From Dendrocalamus latiflorus (Eukaryota > Streptophyta > Magnoliopsida > Poales > Poaceae): a DNA stretch of 64,000 bases. The notes under the pieces were generated by a model. That model had not been told where the DNA came from. It saw only the letters and a list, made by a program, of their open reading frames with translations, and searched no databases. Positions 36,840-47,849 of the stretch are shown piece by piece. The stretch is taken from positions 25,523,339-25,587,338 of the forward strand of contig CM029634.1 in assembly GCA_017311315.1 (NCBI GenBank), in the 5' to 3' direction. The position numbers were made by a program, and so were the translations under genes. The stretch's first letter is position 1. The number at the start of each line of letters is the position of its first letter.

Positions 36840-37860
36840 GCGGGGGGGGGGGACAAAATCAATATGTTATATATTTATATATTTATAAATATATGCACAC
36901 ATACATGAAATTATATAGGGATATATGTAAATATATTGATATAAATGCATGTATATAGATGGATGCATAAACAGTACCTAGCCAAGAACAACAAAATGTA
37001 TAATACACTGAATTGATAAGGCCACATATTGTAACATCAGTAAAATAAAAACAAACGATTGGTACAGTAGAAAATCCAAATTGAAATGTAGTAACTAGCT
37101 TTAATTGATGGGAGATTTATCAGTAAGCCACCCTAGTATAGCATATTATATGTCCCCGTAAATTAAAATGGTATCTTTTAATTTGATGAAATAAAGGAAA
37201 AAACAATATAAGGATGTTTCCATAGGCAATGGAAGGGTTACAATATGAGAGAAAATTATCTGATATGAAGAGGCCTAGACGTTTATTGTACAACCAAGTA
37301 GCTTTCTGCTACAACGTAACCCAACGAGCCAGCTTTACGCAGGACGTGACCGAATGACCCAATAGATTAGTCATACTACTCCAGAAGTACATACTATCCA
37401 GATTACTATAGTAACCAAGTGCTCAATAACACACTATCCAGAATAACAAATAGATTAGTTATTATATCCAAGTACAACTTCTAGAATAACCAACACACCA
37501 GTATTTCATGGAGCTTGTAGGAAAGGGCCTACAAGATGTTGGAAAAGCTCATCATAAGACTACTGATTACCTGAAAGATTAGTTTCAAATGTCATGAATA
37601 CACCATGTGTAAGTACTTCCTAGATGAATAGAGACAGTGTAAGTAAGATGTAAAGCATGATGTAACCCAATTAGTCAGCTTTACGCCTCGACGTGACCTA
37701 ACGACGTAGCTTTGCATAGCGACGTGATGCAAGGCTGTAGCATGGTTCCTTACCGGGCTCGGTGTATCGTAGATGCCAAATTTGCTTCAACCGCATTATG
37801 CTCCAACCACGTTTGCCGATCCGCATCACTACTTAAGTACTACCCCAACGAGGGTACTCC
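36840..37860. other. Interior of the Mutator-like element, no gene seen
   Basis: AT-rich sequence with a poly-G tract at about 36842-36851 and TATA-rich runs near 36865-36960. No coding motif is recognised. Confidence 0.4.
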
Positions 37861-38604
37861 TGCATCGTGACTACAACAATACCTCGATCAAATGGAGAAC
37901 CAGTAGGATGAGATCTGCAGGCTCGTAAGGGCTGCTGCAGCCCACGACGAACAAAGGGAGCGTGCTAGAAGGACAGCTCCCCGCAACAACACCCCCGTAG
38001 CAGCAACCCCTAGCTCAACATTCCAACCGAGCACTCACCGCAACAACTACCCGAGGGGGAGACACCGTCCTCTACTAGTGTAGGGATAGATGCAAGTTCT
38101 TCAAGTCGAAGCATCGACTCAGTCTCGGCATGCGCTACTGGGGTTGCACAAACTATGCATGGGAGTATCCCGATCGCCGTTGGCACATGAGACGTTACCA
38201 ACAACCAGTAAGGACCTGCTACAACTTAATCCCATAACATTTCTCTCCACAACTATGCACTAACATCCTCTCCCATCTACTCTAGTCTCCGGATCCGCTA
38301 TGTGCCTACTGCACTTGGATCGACTGAGAGATCCACCCACACGACCAGTGGCGTCTTGACTGTGAGGAATGGGATGCCAAGACCCAACGAGAGAATCGAG
38401 GAGCGCCGCCATGACGAAAAGTGCAGTGACCGTATCCGGTGGGAGATGCAGGCTCATCTCGAGGCATGCAGGCATAGGAAGCGTGAGGCTCACGAGAAAG
38501 AGCGTGAGAGAAAACGCGAACTAGCGGCCAAGGCAAAGGCGGCAGGCAAGGAGTACAATGCCGACCTCGCAAGGAAGGGTAAATGGCCGCGATCCACGCA
38601 GTAG
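37860..38604 (+). pseudogene. Decayed transposon-associated protein gene (zinc-finger-like plus coiled coil)
   Basis: A first part near 38085-38190 reads DRCKFFKSKHRLSLGMRYWGC followed by TNYAWEYP, which looks like half of a GRF-type or related zinc-binding segment. A second part (38302-38604) is a strongly charged helix (RIEERRHDEK, HRKREAHEKERERKRELAAK) that ends ARKGKWPRSTQ and a stop. From memory, a family of rice transposon-linked proteins shares this layout and ends in a similar KGKxPRCTQ motif. Stops separate the two parts. The function is unknown and the family is tentative. Confidence 0.45.
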
Positions 38605-38629
38605 TTTGAGGCATTCTGTAGTAACCCCA

Positions 38630-40600
38630 TGCCAGTTATATTGTTCCTTTATGCACATACATGTATGTTGGCATTAGTCGGATGCTCCATCATAGTGTAC
38701 CGTAGTAGTATCGATGTTTACTTAAGCAATTATCGAAAGCACTATGCAATATATCCACATCGTATGCGCATCGGTTCAGGAACTCCAATATATTACATGT
38801 TCCTTGTCTCGTAACTTATCTTCGGTCGGAACATTTCATCACTCTTATACCTTTTGGTGTATTCACACTACACAGCAGGATTTGTATGCATTATATTTTT
38901 CCATCCGACAATTCCAACCTTGACAACGAAATTGATACTTAAACTCTACTATATTTATTTACAAATTAAGACCTCAAACGCTAACTTTATTGCCATATGA
39001 CATACAACGGACTACCTAAAATATTTTGAACTATCACATAGCACTATTTTATAGTCTGACAACACCATCAACAGATGTTGTTTAATCTCACATCTGAATA
39101 AAAATAGATTATTTACTCTGGATTGCAGTCGCCGAGTTGTTGAGCGACAGGAGGTGCTGTGGCCCAACCGTTTGGCGACAGCTCCTGTCATTCGACTGTT
39201 GGGTGATTGAATCCCTGTCGCCTAACGACCGTCGCTCGGCCGTTGGGCTACATGTATTTACTTTTGTAAAAAAAAAAGCACAGGTATAGTTTTGTATTTC
39301 CGAATATAAAAGGGATATTTAAAAAAATTCTTGACCAAGGCCACTTTCTGTAATTGGTATGATCCCCTCAAGTTATTATCGCATAATTCTTGTACAGTTT
39401 ATACCAGTTATAAAGCAGCTTTAGCCTTTTTAGGTGCTCCATATAACTGCTTGCTTGAGAAAGAAATTCACCGGAGATGATGATGACTGATTGTTGAATG
39501 CAGAATGCTGCGTTGGGACGCACCAACTTGAACAGGTTAGTAAAGTATGGGAGATTGGGAGCAGTAGTAGTTGAGTTGAACTTGGTTCCAAGTGCGTTTT
39601 AGAAAAAGCCTCTCTTATGTCACCTAAATTAGCGACGGCTCGGCGCGCGTGACATCTCGTCTTTATGGTCCACTAGAGGCGGAAATTAGAGGCCGTGGAA
39701 AAAGAAATTTAAGGGGGAATGAACGATCAAATAATCGCACGTCACGTTGTGATGTAGGCTCCATTTGAAAATTAAGAACATGACACCATTTTATTCAATG
39801 TATCTAGCTCTCTGGATGTACAACGTTACAAAATGCGAGCAAAGAGTTGAATTTAACCGCAGTTCAACTGGTCTAGGTTACAAATTTTACACCCGAATTT
39901 CAAGTATTGTTACGACTAAAAATTAGTTAAGTCAGGCGATAATCACAACTTGGTACACCATTCGGTCAAAACTAGCCCCTTTTCTAGATCATCATTTAAC
40001 ACACGGTTAGTAATGCAGTCTCAATCTGCAAAATAAACTTGCGTGGCACGTAGGTTCCGCGCATTAACAAGTTATTATGTGATAGTTAACCAATTAAGAT
40101 TACTCAATAAAATGGAAGAGGTCCAAGTAAGGTGTTTTGTCTTAGTACAAAGAATTTTCATACGATGGACTGGATCAATGGGGAAAGGGAATATCCAATG
40201 CTAATCACATCGCCGTGCAAACTTTTGTGAGCTTAATTTGTGTACATGTTTCCAAAACTTCTCAAAAGATTACTAGACATAGAGGGACAGATGTTCTATG
40301 AAATTTCAAGATCATATTTGTTCACTTCTGCAATATAGAAAAAAAAAGAGACAAAGTCCAACATGAATGATGATTTTTTTTCCCCATTATTATCATTATT
40401 CTTATTCGCCCCTTGTCAAGTTTAGTTTTGAAATTTTGTAGAACTATAAAACATCTCAACCTATAAGTACAATTAGTGATTTTTTGTAACTTTTAAAAAT
40501 CATACCCGACGTCACATAAAAAACTTAAGTCATGAACAAATTTGTGACCACACGCTTCACACTCAGGTACGGACGGGGATAACACATCTGCACTGCCCGA
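38630..40600. other. Intergenic, no gene supported
   Basis: It covers the right inverted end of the Mutator-like element (about 39120-39331) and AT-rich sequence beyond it. No coding motif was recognised. Confidence 0.45.
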
Positions 40601-40619
40601 ACCTGCCAACCTGGGAAAC

Positions 40620-41602
40620 CTAGGGCTCCAAGCGAGTTTTTGTCACTTTTGATGATATTTGAACCCACAATTACAAGAATAACAATCGTTACACCAAATT
40701 AACAAAAACAACGCTTCAGATGCATGGTGTCTGTGCGACGGCTCTGGGGGAGACGACAAGTAGCCTTTTGACACACGGTGAGCGTGCGGCAGCCCGCGGG
40801 GGGAGGGGGGGTGGGGGGCGACACGTGGCCTATGCCACACAGCCACCATGCAGCTGCTAATTAAGTCAACTAATTAGTCAGTTTAATTAGCAGCCTTAAT
40901 TACTAATTTATATGTAATGTTTGTTTAAAATTTTAAATATAGCAAATGAGTTCGAAAATATGCAATTTTATATGCAATCTCCCGATATAGTGTACTTGAT
41001 TGTCTAATTTTCTGTAATTTTATGCATTTTGAATGTTTCTCAAAAATTCATATGAATGAACTATTTGTAGGATTTTTTAATGCAAAAAATGAGGTGCAAA
41101 CATTACAAATTTTTGTGAAGGCTCCGTATACAGTGTACTTGATTTTTTTTTAATTTTTCTAGAATTTTATATGTACAAAAAATTAGACAATCAAATACGC
41201 TGTGTTGGGAGACTACACATCAAATTTTGTAATTTTTTAATCTCATTTGTTACATTTAAAATTTTTAAAAATAGTACGTGTAAACCAATAATTAATCTGA
41301 CTAATTAGTCAGTTTAATTAGCAGCCGCATGATGGCTGTGGGACAGCCCCTCTGCCACACGGTGGCCGTGTGGCCTTCGCGCTGCTGCACAATGGCCATA
41401 TGGTAGAGGCCACGTGTCGCCCCTCTGGGGCTGCCGTATGACTATCGTGCGTCAAAGGCCATGTGTCGACTCTTCAGGGCTACCGCATGGCCACCGTGCG
41501 TAAAAAACGATATTTTTGTTAATTCAACATGATAGCTGTCATTCTTATAATTGCGGGTACAGATACCGTCAAAAGTAACAAAAACTCGGCTAGAAGCCTC
41601 AC
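40620..41602. mobile_element. Fold-back element: nearly one long inverted repeat
   Basis: The outer ends GCGAGTTTTTGTCACTTTTG (from 40632) and CAAAAGTAACAAAAACTCGG (to 41589) are inverted partners. Matching continues inwards through the GGCAGCCC / GGGGCTGCC words, the ACTAATTAGTCAGTTTAATT segment and GTGTACTTGATTGTCTAATT, almost to the centre near 41115. Arms are about 480 bp each with scattered mismatches. No coding capacity. Target duplications could not be identified with certainty. Confidence 0.85.
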
Positions 41603-41799
41603 GGTGATATGAACCTTAAGGTGTGTTTAGTTGTTTGGATGGGAGACGAATGGGTTGGCCTGATCTAGTTTTTTTTGGGTTGTATCCTTGTTTAGTTGGT
41701 GGGATTGGACCGAACCATCCCGGATGAATTGAGCCAAACTGAGCGAATATTCTCCTCCGATGATGCTGGACGGAGCTGTGCGGCAAAATTCATCGGACG

Positions 41800-41982
41800 A
41801 GGCCATCCGAATCCCACTCTCGTTCCACTCACCACCCGCATGGCCGATGCCGGGCGCGGTGTCGACGCTGTTCCTGTTGGTCCTGCGACGTCTCCCGCGA
41901 CTCCACCCGTCTCGTCACCGGTAGCGCCGACCAGACCGCCAAGCTTTGGGACGCGCAGTCGGGCCGGGAGCTTTTCACCTTC
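41800..41982 (+). pseudogene. eIF3 subunit i (WD40) fragment, part 1
   Basis: The frame through 41895-41977 reads SCDVSRDSTRLVTGSADQTA followed by KLWDAQSGRELFT. This is the second WD40 blade of plant eIF3i (TRIP-1 homologue), a scaffold subunit of translation initiation factor 3. Just upstream, MADAG and a small insertion disturb the join to the preceding blade. The coding sequence stops at a solo LTR and resumes at 45772. Confidence 0.8.
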
Positions 41983-44900
41983 TGTGACGACCCGCATTAT
42001 TACCATGGGGTAATAACGCTAGTCAACGGATTATTATTCGTTTTAACTGATAAAACATCGCTTTAACGAATAATAAACCAATCAGAGTATTGCAACAGAA
42101 CAATCATTAGATAGAGAAGTTTACAAACATCCACCATGCCACGCAGGGCTAAATATTACATAACATCTGCAGTTTATAATATTACAGCTAGAGAAGAATA
42201 ATTCAGATTTTTAGTTATATGGAAGTAGTCTAATTATACATGAGAAAAGACAAATACAATACACTAATATTACAGATATCCTAGTGGTCGAATCCAAGCC
42301 GTTCTTATGACTCTACGAGGCCCAATCGTCGTATGCGGCGAAATCCTCAGGCGGCTCATCCTCGATATTATCTCCCTCTCCTACGGAGTAATACTCCTCT
42401 GCGGAGGCATTCTCAATGCCTGACTCTAGCTGGCTATCCTCTAAACAAAGGAAATAATAGCAAGAGTGAGTACAGAGTACTCAGCAAGCTTATGTAACAA
42501 AAATGCACCAAATGCTCCTGTTCTATCTCCACTGTTCTTTTTCCAAATCCATATCCAATCCCAATTTCCAACTTATAGAAAATAGGGTTTTATGTTGCGA
42601 AAGATTTTGGATTTATTATTTGGAAATCTACTGAGCATACGCATGAACAGCAAAAACCCCCATAAGTTTCCGTAATTCTCCTTTCCTGGAGACAGGCATG
42701 AATTCATGATTTATATAGCATTGCGCAAGCTTGTATCACTTTACCCATCACCACTCTTGATCCTGGTGGCTCATGGTTCTCCGCAATTCCTTAGATGCGG
42801 CGCCCAGATCAGAGTACAATACGTTTGCATCTATCTTAGTAATTATATCTCCACCCAGTTACTCACAATCGGTAGCCTGGAGCGGTGTACCACCCTCACG
42901 CAGACCCACCGAAAGCGACATTAACTGTTGGCTGGGGCGGTTCCTGACCATCTCCCAACACTCCACGGCGTAATATATCACCCATTGCTTACCCGTTGCT
43001 GATAACGAACCAGTCTTGGGTTCTTGCGATCCGCCTCACCCATTGCTGATAACGAACCAGTCTTGGGTTGCGCGCGGCTGTGGATAGCCCACCTTGCTGA
43101 TAACGAACCAGTCTTGTGGGTTCCACTCCCTAACTAATACTTACCCATGTGGAGAATATAATACTTTGATAGAGCTACTAGTCTGTCCGTCCTCGAACGG
43201 GATGTTGGTTGATACGGTTTGGTACGGTCTGTTCACACGGATGAAGCTGGTGACTTATTATATTTTATTCTTATGCAGAGGTCCCACACCTTCCCACTCA
43301 TTACCTGCCCTGGCAACCTCTGCCCACCTTCTTACATAATAGAAATGGCTAATTGCTCCATCAGTTGCCTTTTATTTCCTTTTTCCATGTCTCTTATTTC
43401 AACTGTTTGATTTAAATATATATTTTAATTCTTTCATGCAGGGTGATACTAGATTGATACCAAAATACTTGTTTTACGAAATATACTCAAAAACTTTGAT
43501 CAAAGGAATGCTTGCCTGAGTTTATATTAAACTGCTGAGTCTCCTCGTTACCCTGATATGGTTCCCTTTGAAGATTCAGCCTTTTTCCTGTCATTTATAC
43601 TAAAGTTAATCCTATGACGTTAATTAATTATAAAGTTTTGATGATCACAAGATTTCTGTTAATTATGCTCATGGTTCTCTAATTTCTCACCCCGTTACTC
43701 TGCCCGAAAGATAATAACTCCCCGTTCGATTTCACTAATGCCTATGATTCAGGTGCAAGTAATAAGCAAAATACAGATTATGATGTCTGAAGGAATCATT
43801 TAATTAATGGGCTAATCTACTATGTTAGATTTGTTATTCTGCATGCTTACAAATATTTTACACCATAGCAATTTAGCATGAAGCTTAATTATTTACCAAG
43901 CCTATTTATTTACTACTTAATTTCTTACTAATGCCCCTGCTCTCCTCCTTTTATTTCTGCTTTTCGGTTCCACTGCCGCCGCCCCGTCTCTTCGGTTTCC
44001 ACCGACGCCCTTTCCTTTTTCCCCTCTACCGTCGCCTCCTCTCCTTCTCATTCACCCCACCGGCGCCTCCTCTTTTCCGCCTCTGCCAACGCCCCTTCAT
44101 CTCCTCCTCCTTTTTCCTCTTTTCTCGCCCACTCCGCCGGCTCTCTCTCTCTCTCTCTCTCGGCCTCCCCTCGGCCTCCTCCTTTCCGCCCCGGCTTCCT
44201 ACTCTACGCCGCCGCCTCTACCCCCGTGCAGCTCCTCCCGCTCGCTCGTGCCTCCCCTCCGGCGCTTCCTCCTCCTCACGCCGCCGCTCTTCTCCGCGCG
44301 CTGCCGCTACCTGTGGCGCCGCACCCTGGCCCGGCCGTTCCCGCATTGTTGCTCGGCGCTTCCCGGTGAACCACGGCCAGATCTGTCCGATCTAGTTCTT
44401 TCTCCCCTCATTTCCTACCCCAATCTATGGATTTGGTTTGTTCTTATGATTTTGCTCACTGAGTTAGGTTTGGGAGGCGGGTTGCCTCGGCCGACTACTG
44501 CCGTCGAGCTGTCTCCCGTACGCCGGGGGAGTATCGGGTGGCGGCTGGCGAAGTGGCTTGGCTAGCGGCAACCCGCAGCCGCCGACCTCACAGTAAACCT
44601 CTTCTCCCCTCTGCTATTTCTGGTGCCATGCTCGTATGGGTTCCTGTGTTCTACCGTGAAGGCGTATGGTTTCTAACCTAGGTTGTATGAATGGGATAAC
44701 TGTATACTATGGATGGTGATGGTGGTGAGGTTTACCTGCACGGTTGCTTGAAGGAATGGTTAGGGTTTTGGGGCTGGTGGTGGTCGCTGGCTTGCGGCTG
44801 ATGATGGTTGCTGGCTTTTGGTCCTCCTGTTGCCGTCATGTTCACCTTGCTTCCTTCGGCTCGCCAGGCCTTCACCTCCTTGGCCTTCGGTTCCACTTGG

Positions 44901-45771
44901 TGGCGGACTCTTCTGCGGTCTGGGGATTGGCTGGTGGTTTGGGAAATGCTTACCTTGCTTCCCTGCCTCTCTGTGCCCTTTTTTTCGGTTGGGTTGTTTG
45001 CTGTGTTGGCCGTGGGATATTTTGGCCGTGCTGCTATATTCTTGGCCGTGAGGTTTTGTTGGTTGGAGGTGCTATCTGGGCATGCTTGCTCTGGCCGGGT
45101 GTTGTCTCGGTTGCTATTTTGCTGTGTGGTGAGGGCTTTGACAGATGCCTCTCGGTTATGGTTTGGGCTTGAAAATAGATTCTGGTATTTTGGCTTTGCC
45201 TTAACTGATCCCTATACCCAAAACAGGTTTGTATACTAATAAAAATACCGTGTGATGAGCCTATGGTTGTGAGAGGTGCCGACTGGCCCCCCGGACGGTC
45301 AGGTATCTCTGTGAACGGATTACCCCACCCGAAGTTAATCCTTAGGGCTCTGACGGCAACGCTTACTTTATATTGCTTTACTTTCAATTAACTCTTTTGT
45401 TCGGTCTTTTTCGATCTTATAGTTTAGCTATTTATTCATGAGTAAAATAATGTTGTATCGGCAATTTGATAGCAATTGAATTCCTGTATGAAATGCTCAT
45501 GTATGTATTTTCGAGGCTTTCTCTTAATATAGACATGTTCAACTATTGTAACTATTACGTTTTAAATTTTGGGAATGAAATCTGTATGCATGCAATGATT
45601 TATAATTGTAATAAAAGTTTTCCATTTATCTTGCTTCCCAATACAATTGTTATTAGTTGGAGAAATGAACCATTCAAATAATTCATTACCAAATTTTAAT
45701 TTGTTCCGATAATTGCAAATATTAACGCTAATAACAGCGCTTCACTTAATTAAGAAACGCGGGGCGTTACA
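41983..45771 (+). repeat. Solo LTR, gypsy-type, 3789 bp
   Basis: It begins TGTGACGACCCGC and ends GCGGGGCGTTACA, which are inverted partners apart from two positions. The flanks are CCTTC (41978-41982) and CCTAC (45772-45776), a 5-bp target duplication with one later change. There is no primer site, gag or pol, so this is a solo LTR left by recombination. It has an AT-rich first part, a pyrimidine- then GC-rich middle (43930-44600) and an AT-rich tail, and a triple repeat near 42990-43115. It splits the eIF3i fragment. Confidence 0.85.
42990..43115 (+). repeat. Three spaced copies of TTGCTGATAACGAACCAGTC
   Basis: The unit GTTGCTGATAACGAACCAG plus TCTTGGGTT appears three times with 40-55 bp spacing inside the solo LTR. 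Copies are nearly identical, so the duplication is recent or the unit is kept alike. Confidence 0.9.
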
Positions 45772-45925
45772 CCTACCGATTCGACGCCCCTGCGTGCTCC
45801 GTCGAGTTCGCCGTCGGCAACGTGCTCGCGGTCATCACCACCGACAACTTCATGGGCAACGCGCCCACCGCCCAGGTCAAGCGCATCGCCGAGGACCCCG
45901 ACGACCGTACGGCTATCGGATGGAC
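45772..45925 (+). pseudogene. eIF3 subunit i fragment, part 2
   Basis: Directly after the solo LTR the frame reads TYRFDAPACSVEFAVGNVLA, then VITTDNFMGNAPTAQVKRIA, EDPDDRT. This is the continuation of part 1 in eIF3i (central WD40 region). The match ends near 45910 and unrelated sequence follows, so only a short piece of the gene was captured. Confidence 0.82.
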
Positions 45926-46084
45926 AGTGCCAGCCTGAAAAAAAATGTGGTTTTGCTTGACTGCAGGGCATTTGGTTAGTTAGTGCAGTATTTATCCTTG
46001 CTGCAATGCGATTGAGTTGCAATAATCCACTGGTGTGTGTTTTGTTCATTGGTTAACCATCATAAGATGACTTCAACAATTATC

Positions 46085-46365
46085 AATCTTTCTTAATCTT
46101 GGCTTCCATGATGTTCCAACTAGTGAGCTCCCTAGGAATATGCTGCTTTCTGTAGACAGGCACCTTGTTCAGACCATTGTTCCAGGGACTAGATTAACTG
46201 TATTTGCTATGTACAGTGTCTACCAAGTATCTGCCAAGTATGTTGGGTCTAAACATTTTGTATTTGTTAGCTAGGCTAATTACATGACTGATGTTGTTGT
46301 TATATTCATTTTTTAGCCAGAAGGGTGCTGTTGAAGTTAAAAAGCCTTACATTAGAGTTGTGATT
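46085..46365 (+). pseudogene. MCM5 replicative helicase fragment
   Basis: The plus strand at about 46108-46245 reads DVPTSELPRNMLLSVDRHLV followed by QTIVPGTRLTVFAMYSVYQ. After an intron-like gap ending TTTTTTAG (46316), 46317-46365 reads QKGAVEVKKPYIRVV. These are two consecutive exons of the DNA-binding region of MCM5, a subunit of the MCM2-7 helicase. The exon-intron layout is kept, so the capture was from genomic DNA. It lies 160 bp after the eIF3i fragment in the same orientation. Confidence 0.78.
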
Positions 46366-46490
46366 CATCCACAGCACCAATTGCAGTTTGTACATCTTAC
46401 TACTATGCGTATTTGTGTGAGCATGGTCCAGCAAGAGAGGCTCTTGTGTTGTTTGAGAGAATGGAGTCAAGTAATGTGAAGCATGTAATT
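46366..46490 (+). pseudogene. Possible pentatricopeptide-repeat (PPR) gene fragment
   Basis: One frame reads YYAYLCEHGPAREALVLFER followed by MESSNVKHV, which has the helix-turn-helix spacing and LFERM signature of a PPR repeat. Only about one repeat is visible, so this is tentative. It directly follows the MCM5 piece. Confidence 0.4.
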
Positions 46491-47045
46491 TCATCTATAG
46501 GATGCAAATAAAACCAACTGCCTTGGTGTGAGTAGTGCTGAGCTGAACAAAAGGGAAACAATCAAAGCATGTCGGCTCAATTCGCCTTTGATGTGAGTTG
46601 AATTATGAGGTCTGTGTGTACCAATTACATTCGTCGTACTTCCTGTATGCGCTTTACCTTTGACGACTGAAGCAGGCCCAAATTTTCTGAAAATTTGAGG
46701 TGGGGTGAGTTTTTTTGAGTTTATGACTTAAATATTTAAATTCTGGATGTTTGCGTGAGGTAGTATGTATAGAAAAATAGTTACATATGATTTTGACCGA
46801 TACAGCCAAACTCAATACACTTTTTACTTCAATCTTTCTATTTACCTTATCTTGAACAAACGCACCGTTTAAAAGCTAGATAGTATAAGTATAAACCAGT
46901 TTTAAACTGAAAAGAACCCGGCCGTAATCTCACCATGGTTACCCTAATCTATCTCATCCATTTTTATCTATCCAATCAAACAAAAATTTGGTTTATCTCA
47001 TCCACCCTCTTCCACCAATCAAATAAAAATATGTATCATTTCATC
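46491..47045. other. Non-coding right part of the candidate Pack element
   Basis: No gene. About 46712-46830 resembles 49430-49540 inside PEPC intron 3 (ATGACTTAAATATTTAAATT; TATGATTTTGxCCGATA), so it holds a small dispersed repeat. About 46925-47040 has TCATCCA-rich subterminal repeats like those near 47815. Confidence 0.5.
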
Positions 47046-47048
47046 TAA

Positions 47049-47448
47049 GAGCAACTCCAGTAGGGCCCCTACTTAAGCCCTCATCCTATTTTTGAGGGCC
47101 AAGGGGCAAAAAACTTACTCCAGCAGGGCCCCTACTTGAGCCCTCAAAAGTAGGGGGCCCTCAAATCTCTCCCTCGAGCCCTCATTCCTGGGGGTCTGGA
47201 GGGAGCCCCTACTTTTGAGGGCTCAAGTAGGGGCCCTGCTGGAGTGAGTTTTTTGCCCCTCGGCCCTCAAAAGTAGGATGAGGATGAGGGTGGGTCCTAT
47301 GTGTCATCCCCTCTAAGAATGAATTTGAGGGTCCTGTTTTGAGGGCTCCTGGTGGAGTGTAGCCTAAAAAACAGAGCCCTCAAAAGTAGAGAGAGCTCTC
47401 AAATAAAAAATAGGGGTCCTGTTTTGAGGGCTACTGCTGGAGTTGCTC
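47049..47448. mobile_element. MITE, 400 bp, with internal hairpin
   Basis: The ends GAGCAACTCCAG and CTGGAGTTGCTC are perfect inverted repeats flanked by TAA (47046-47048 and 47449-47451). Inside, 47102-47155 and 47206-47260 form a second inverted repeat of about 54 bp with one visible mismatch. It has no coding capacity and fits a PIF/Tourist-like MITE. Confidence 0.85.
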
Positions 47449-47477
47449 TAACCAAACAGACTTTTGGATCCCACTAA

Positions 47478-47793
47478 GGGGGTGTTTGGGACTGCTCCAC
47501 TCCACGTTTTTCAGCTCCGCTCTATGTTTTTTAGCCAAACAGGTTCAGCTCCACGCACTTTGTTCGAGGAAAAAAGGTGGAGTTGTGAGAGCACCTAAAG
47601 GGGTGCTCCACAAACTCTATATTTTTGTGGAGCTGCTCCACGGTAGAATTCGTGGAGCAGAGTTTGTGGAGGCAGTCCCAAACACCCGCCCTGTTTGGAA
47701 TGCGGGAATTTTTCCCGATTCCTGCGGGAATTGAACTGTTCCTGTAAAATTCCTGCAAAATTCCTGTGAAATTCCTCTGTTCCAAACAGGCCC
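47478..47793. mobile_element. Composite of two abutting PIF/Tourist-like MITEs
   Basis: The first unit (47478 to about 47690) has ends GGGTGTTTGGGACTGC and GCAGTCCCAAACACCC. The second (about 47688-47793) has CCTGTTTGGAA and TTCCAAACAGG. TAA flanks the pair as a whole (47475-47477 and 47794-47796). The unit may move as one or be one MITE inserted at the edge of another. Confidence 0.7.
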
Positions 47794-47849
47794 TAAATCT
47801 TAAATATCCCATCTCATCTATCCTTATCCATCCAACCAAACACACCCTT

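Larger units (their letters stand above)
35765..39331. mobile_element. Mutator-like element, about 3.57 kb, 9-bp target duplication
   Basis: The 9-bp direct repeat TGACCAAGG stands at 35756-35764 and 39332-39340. Inside it, both ends share a degenerate inverted repeat of about 150-200 bp: AATTTTTTTAAATA at the tips, then a TACAAAAxTAxAC segment, then a series of AACCGTTGGGCGAC / GTCGCCCAACG words. A 9-bp duplication with long inverted ends is typical of Mutator-like elements. Transposase was not found. A purine tract (36060-36175) and one decayed gene (37860-38604) lie inside. Confidence 0.65.
41619..47847. mobile_element. Candidate Pack-type PIF/Harbinger element carrying host gene fragments
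   Basis: The left end AGGTGTGTTTAGTTG and the right end CAACCAAACACACCC are inverted partners (13 of 15 positions). TTA lies outside both (41616-41618 and 47848-47850), the usual PIF/Harbinger target. Inside are fragments of eIF3i and MCM5 and a possible PPR segment, all on the plus strand. They are interrupted by a solo LTR (41983-45771) and two nested MITEs near the right end. The alternative is two unrelated MITE ends that happen to bracket gene debris; a Helitron is also possible, but its termini were not seen. Confidence 0.45.

Noticed and set aside
43931..45172. Gene-like GC-rich frames (up to 154 codons) in the 41983-45771 segment
   Set aside because: They lie wholly inside a solo LTR and show pyrimidine-rich low complexity without domains.
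41619..47847. Helitron as carrier of the eIF3i and MCM5 fragments
   Set aside because: Same-strand fragments would fit, but I found no TC start or hairpin plus CTRR end at AT; PIF-like ends with TTA fit better. It is kept as an alternative only.
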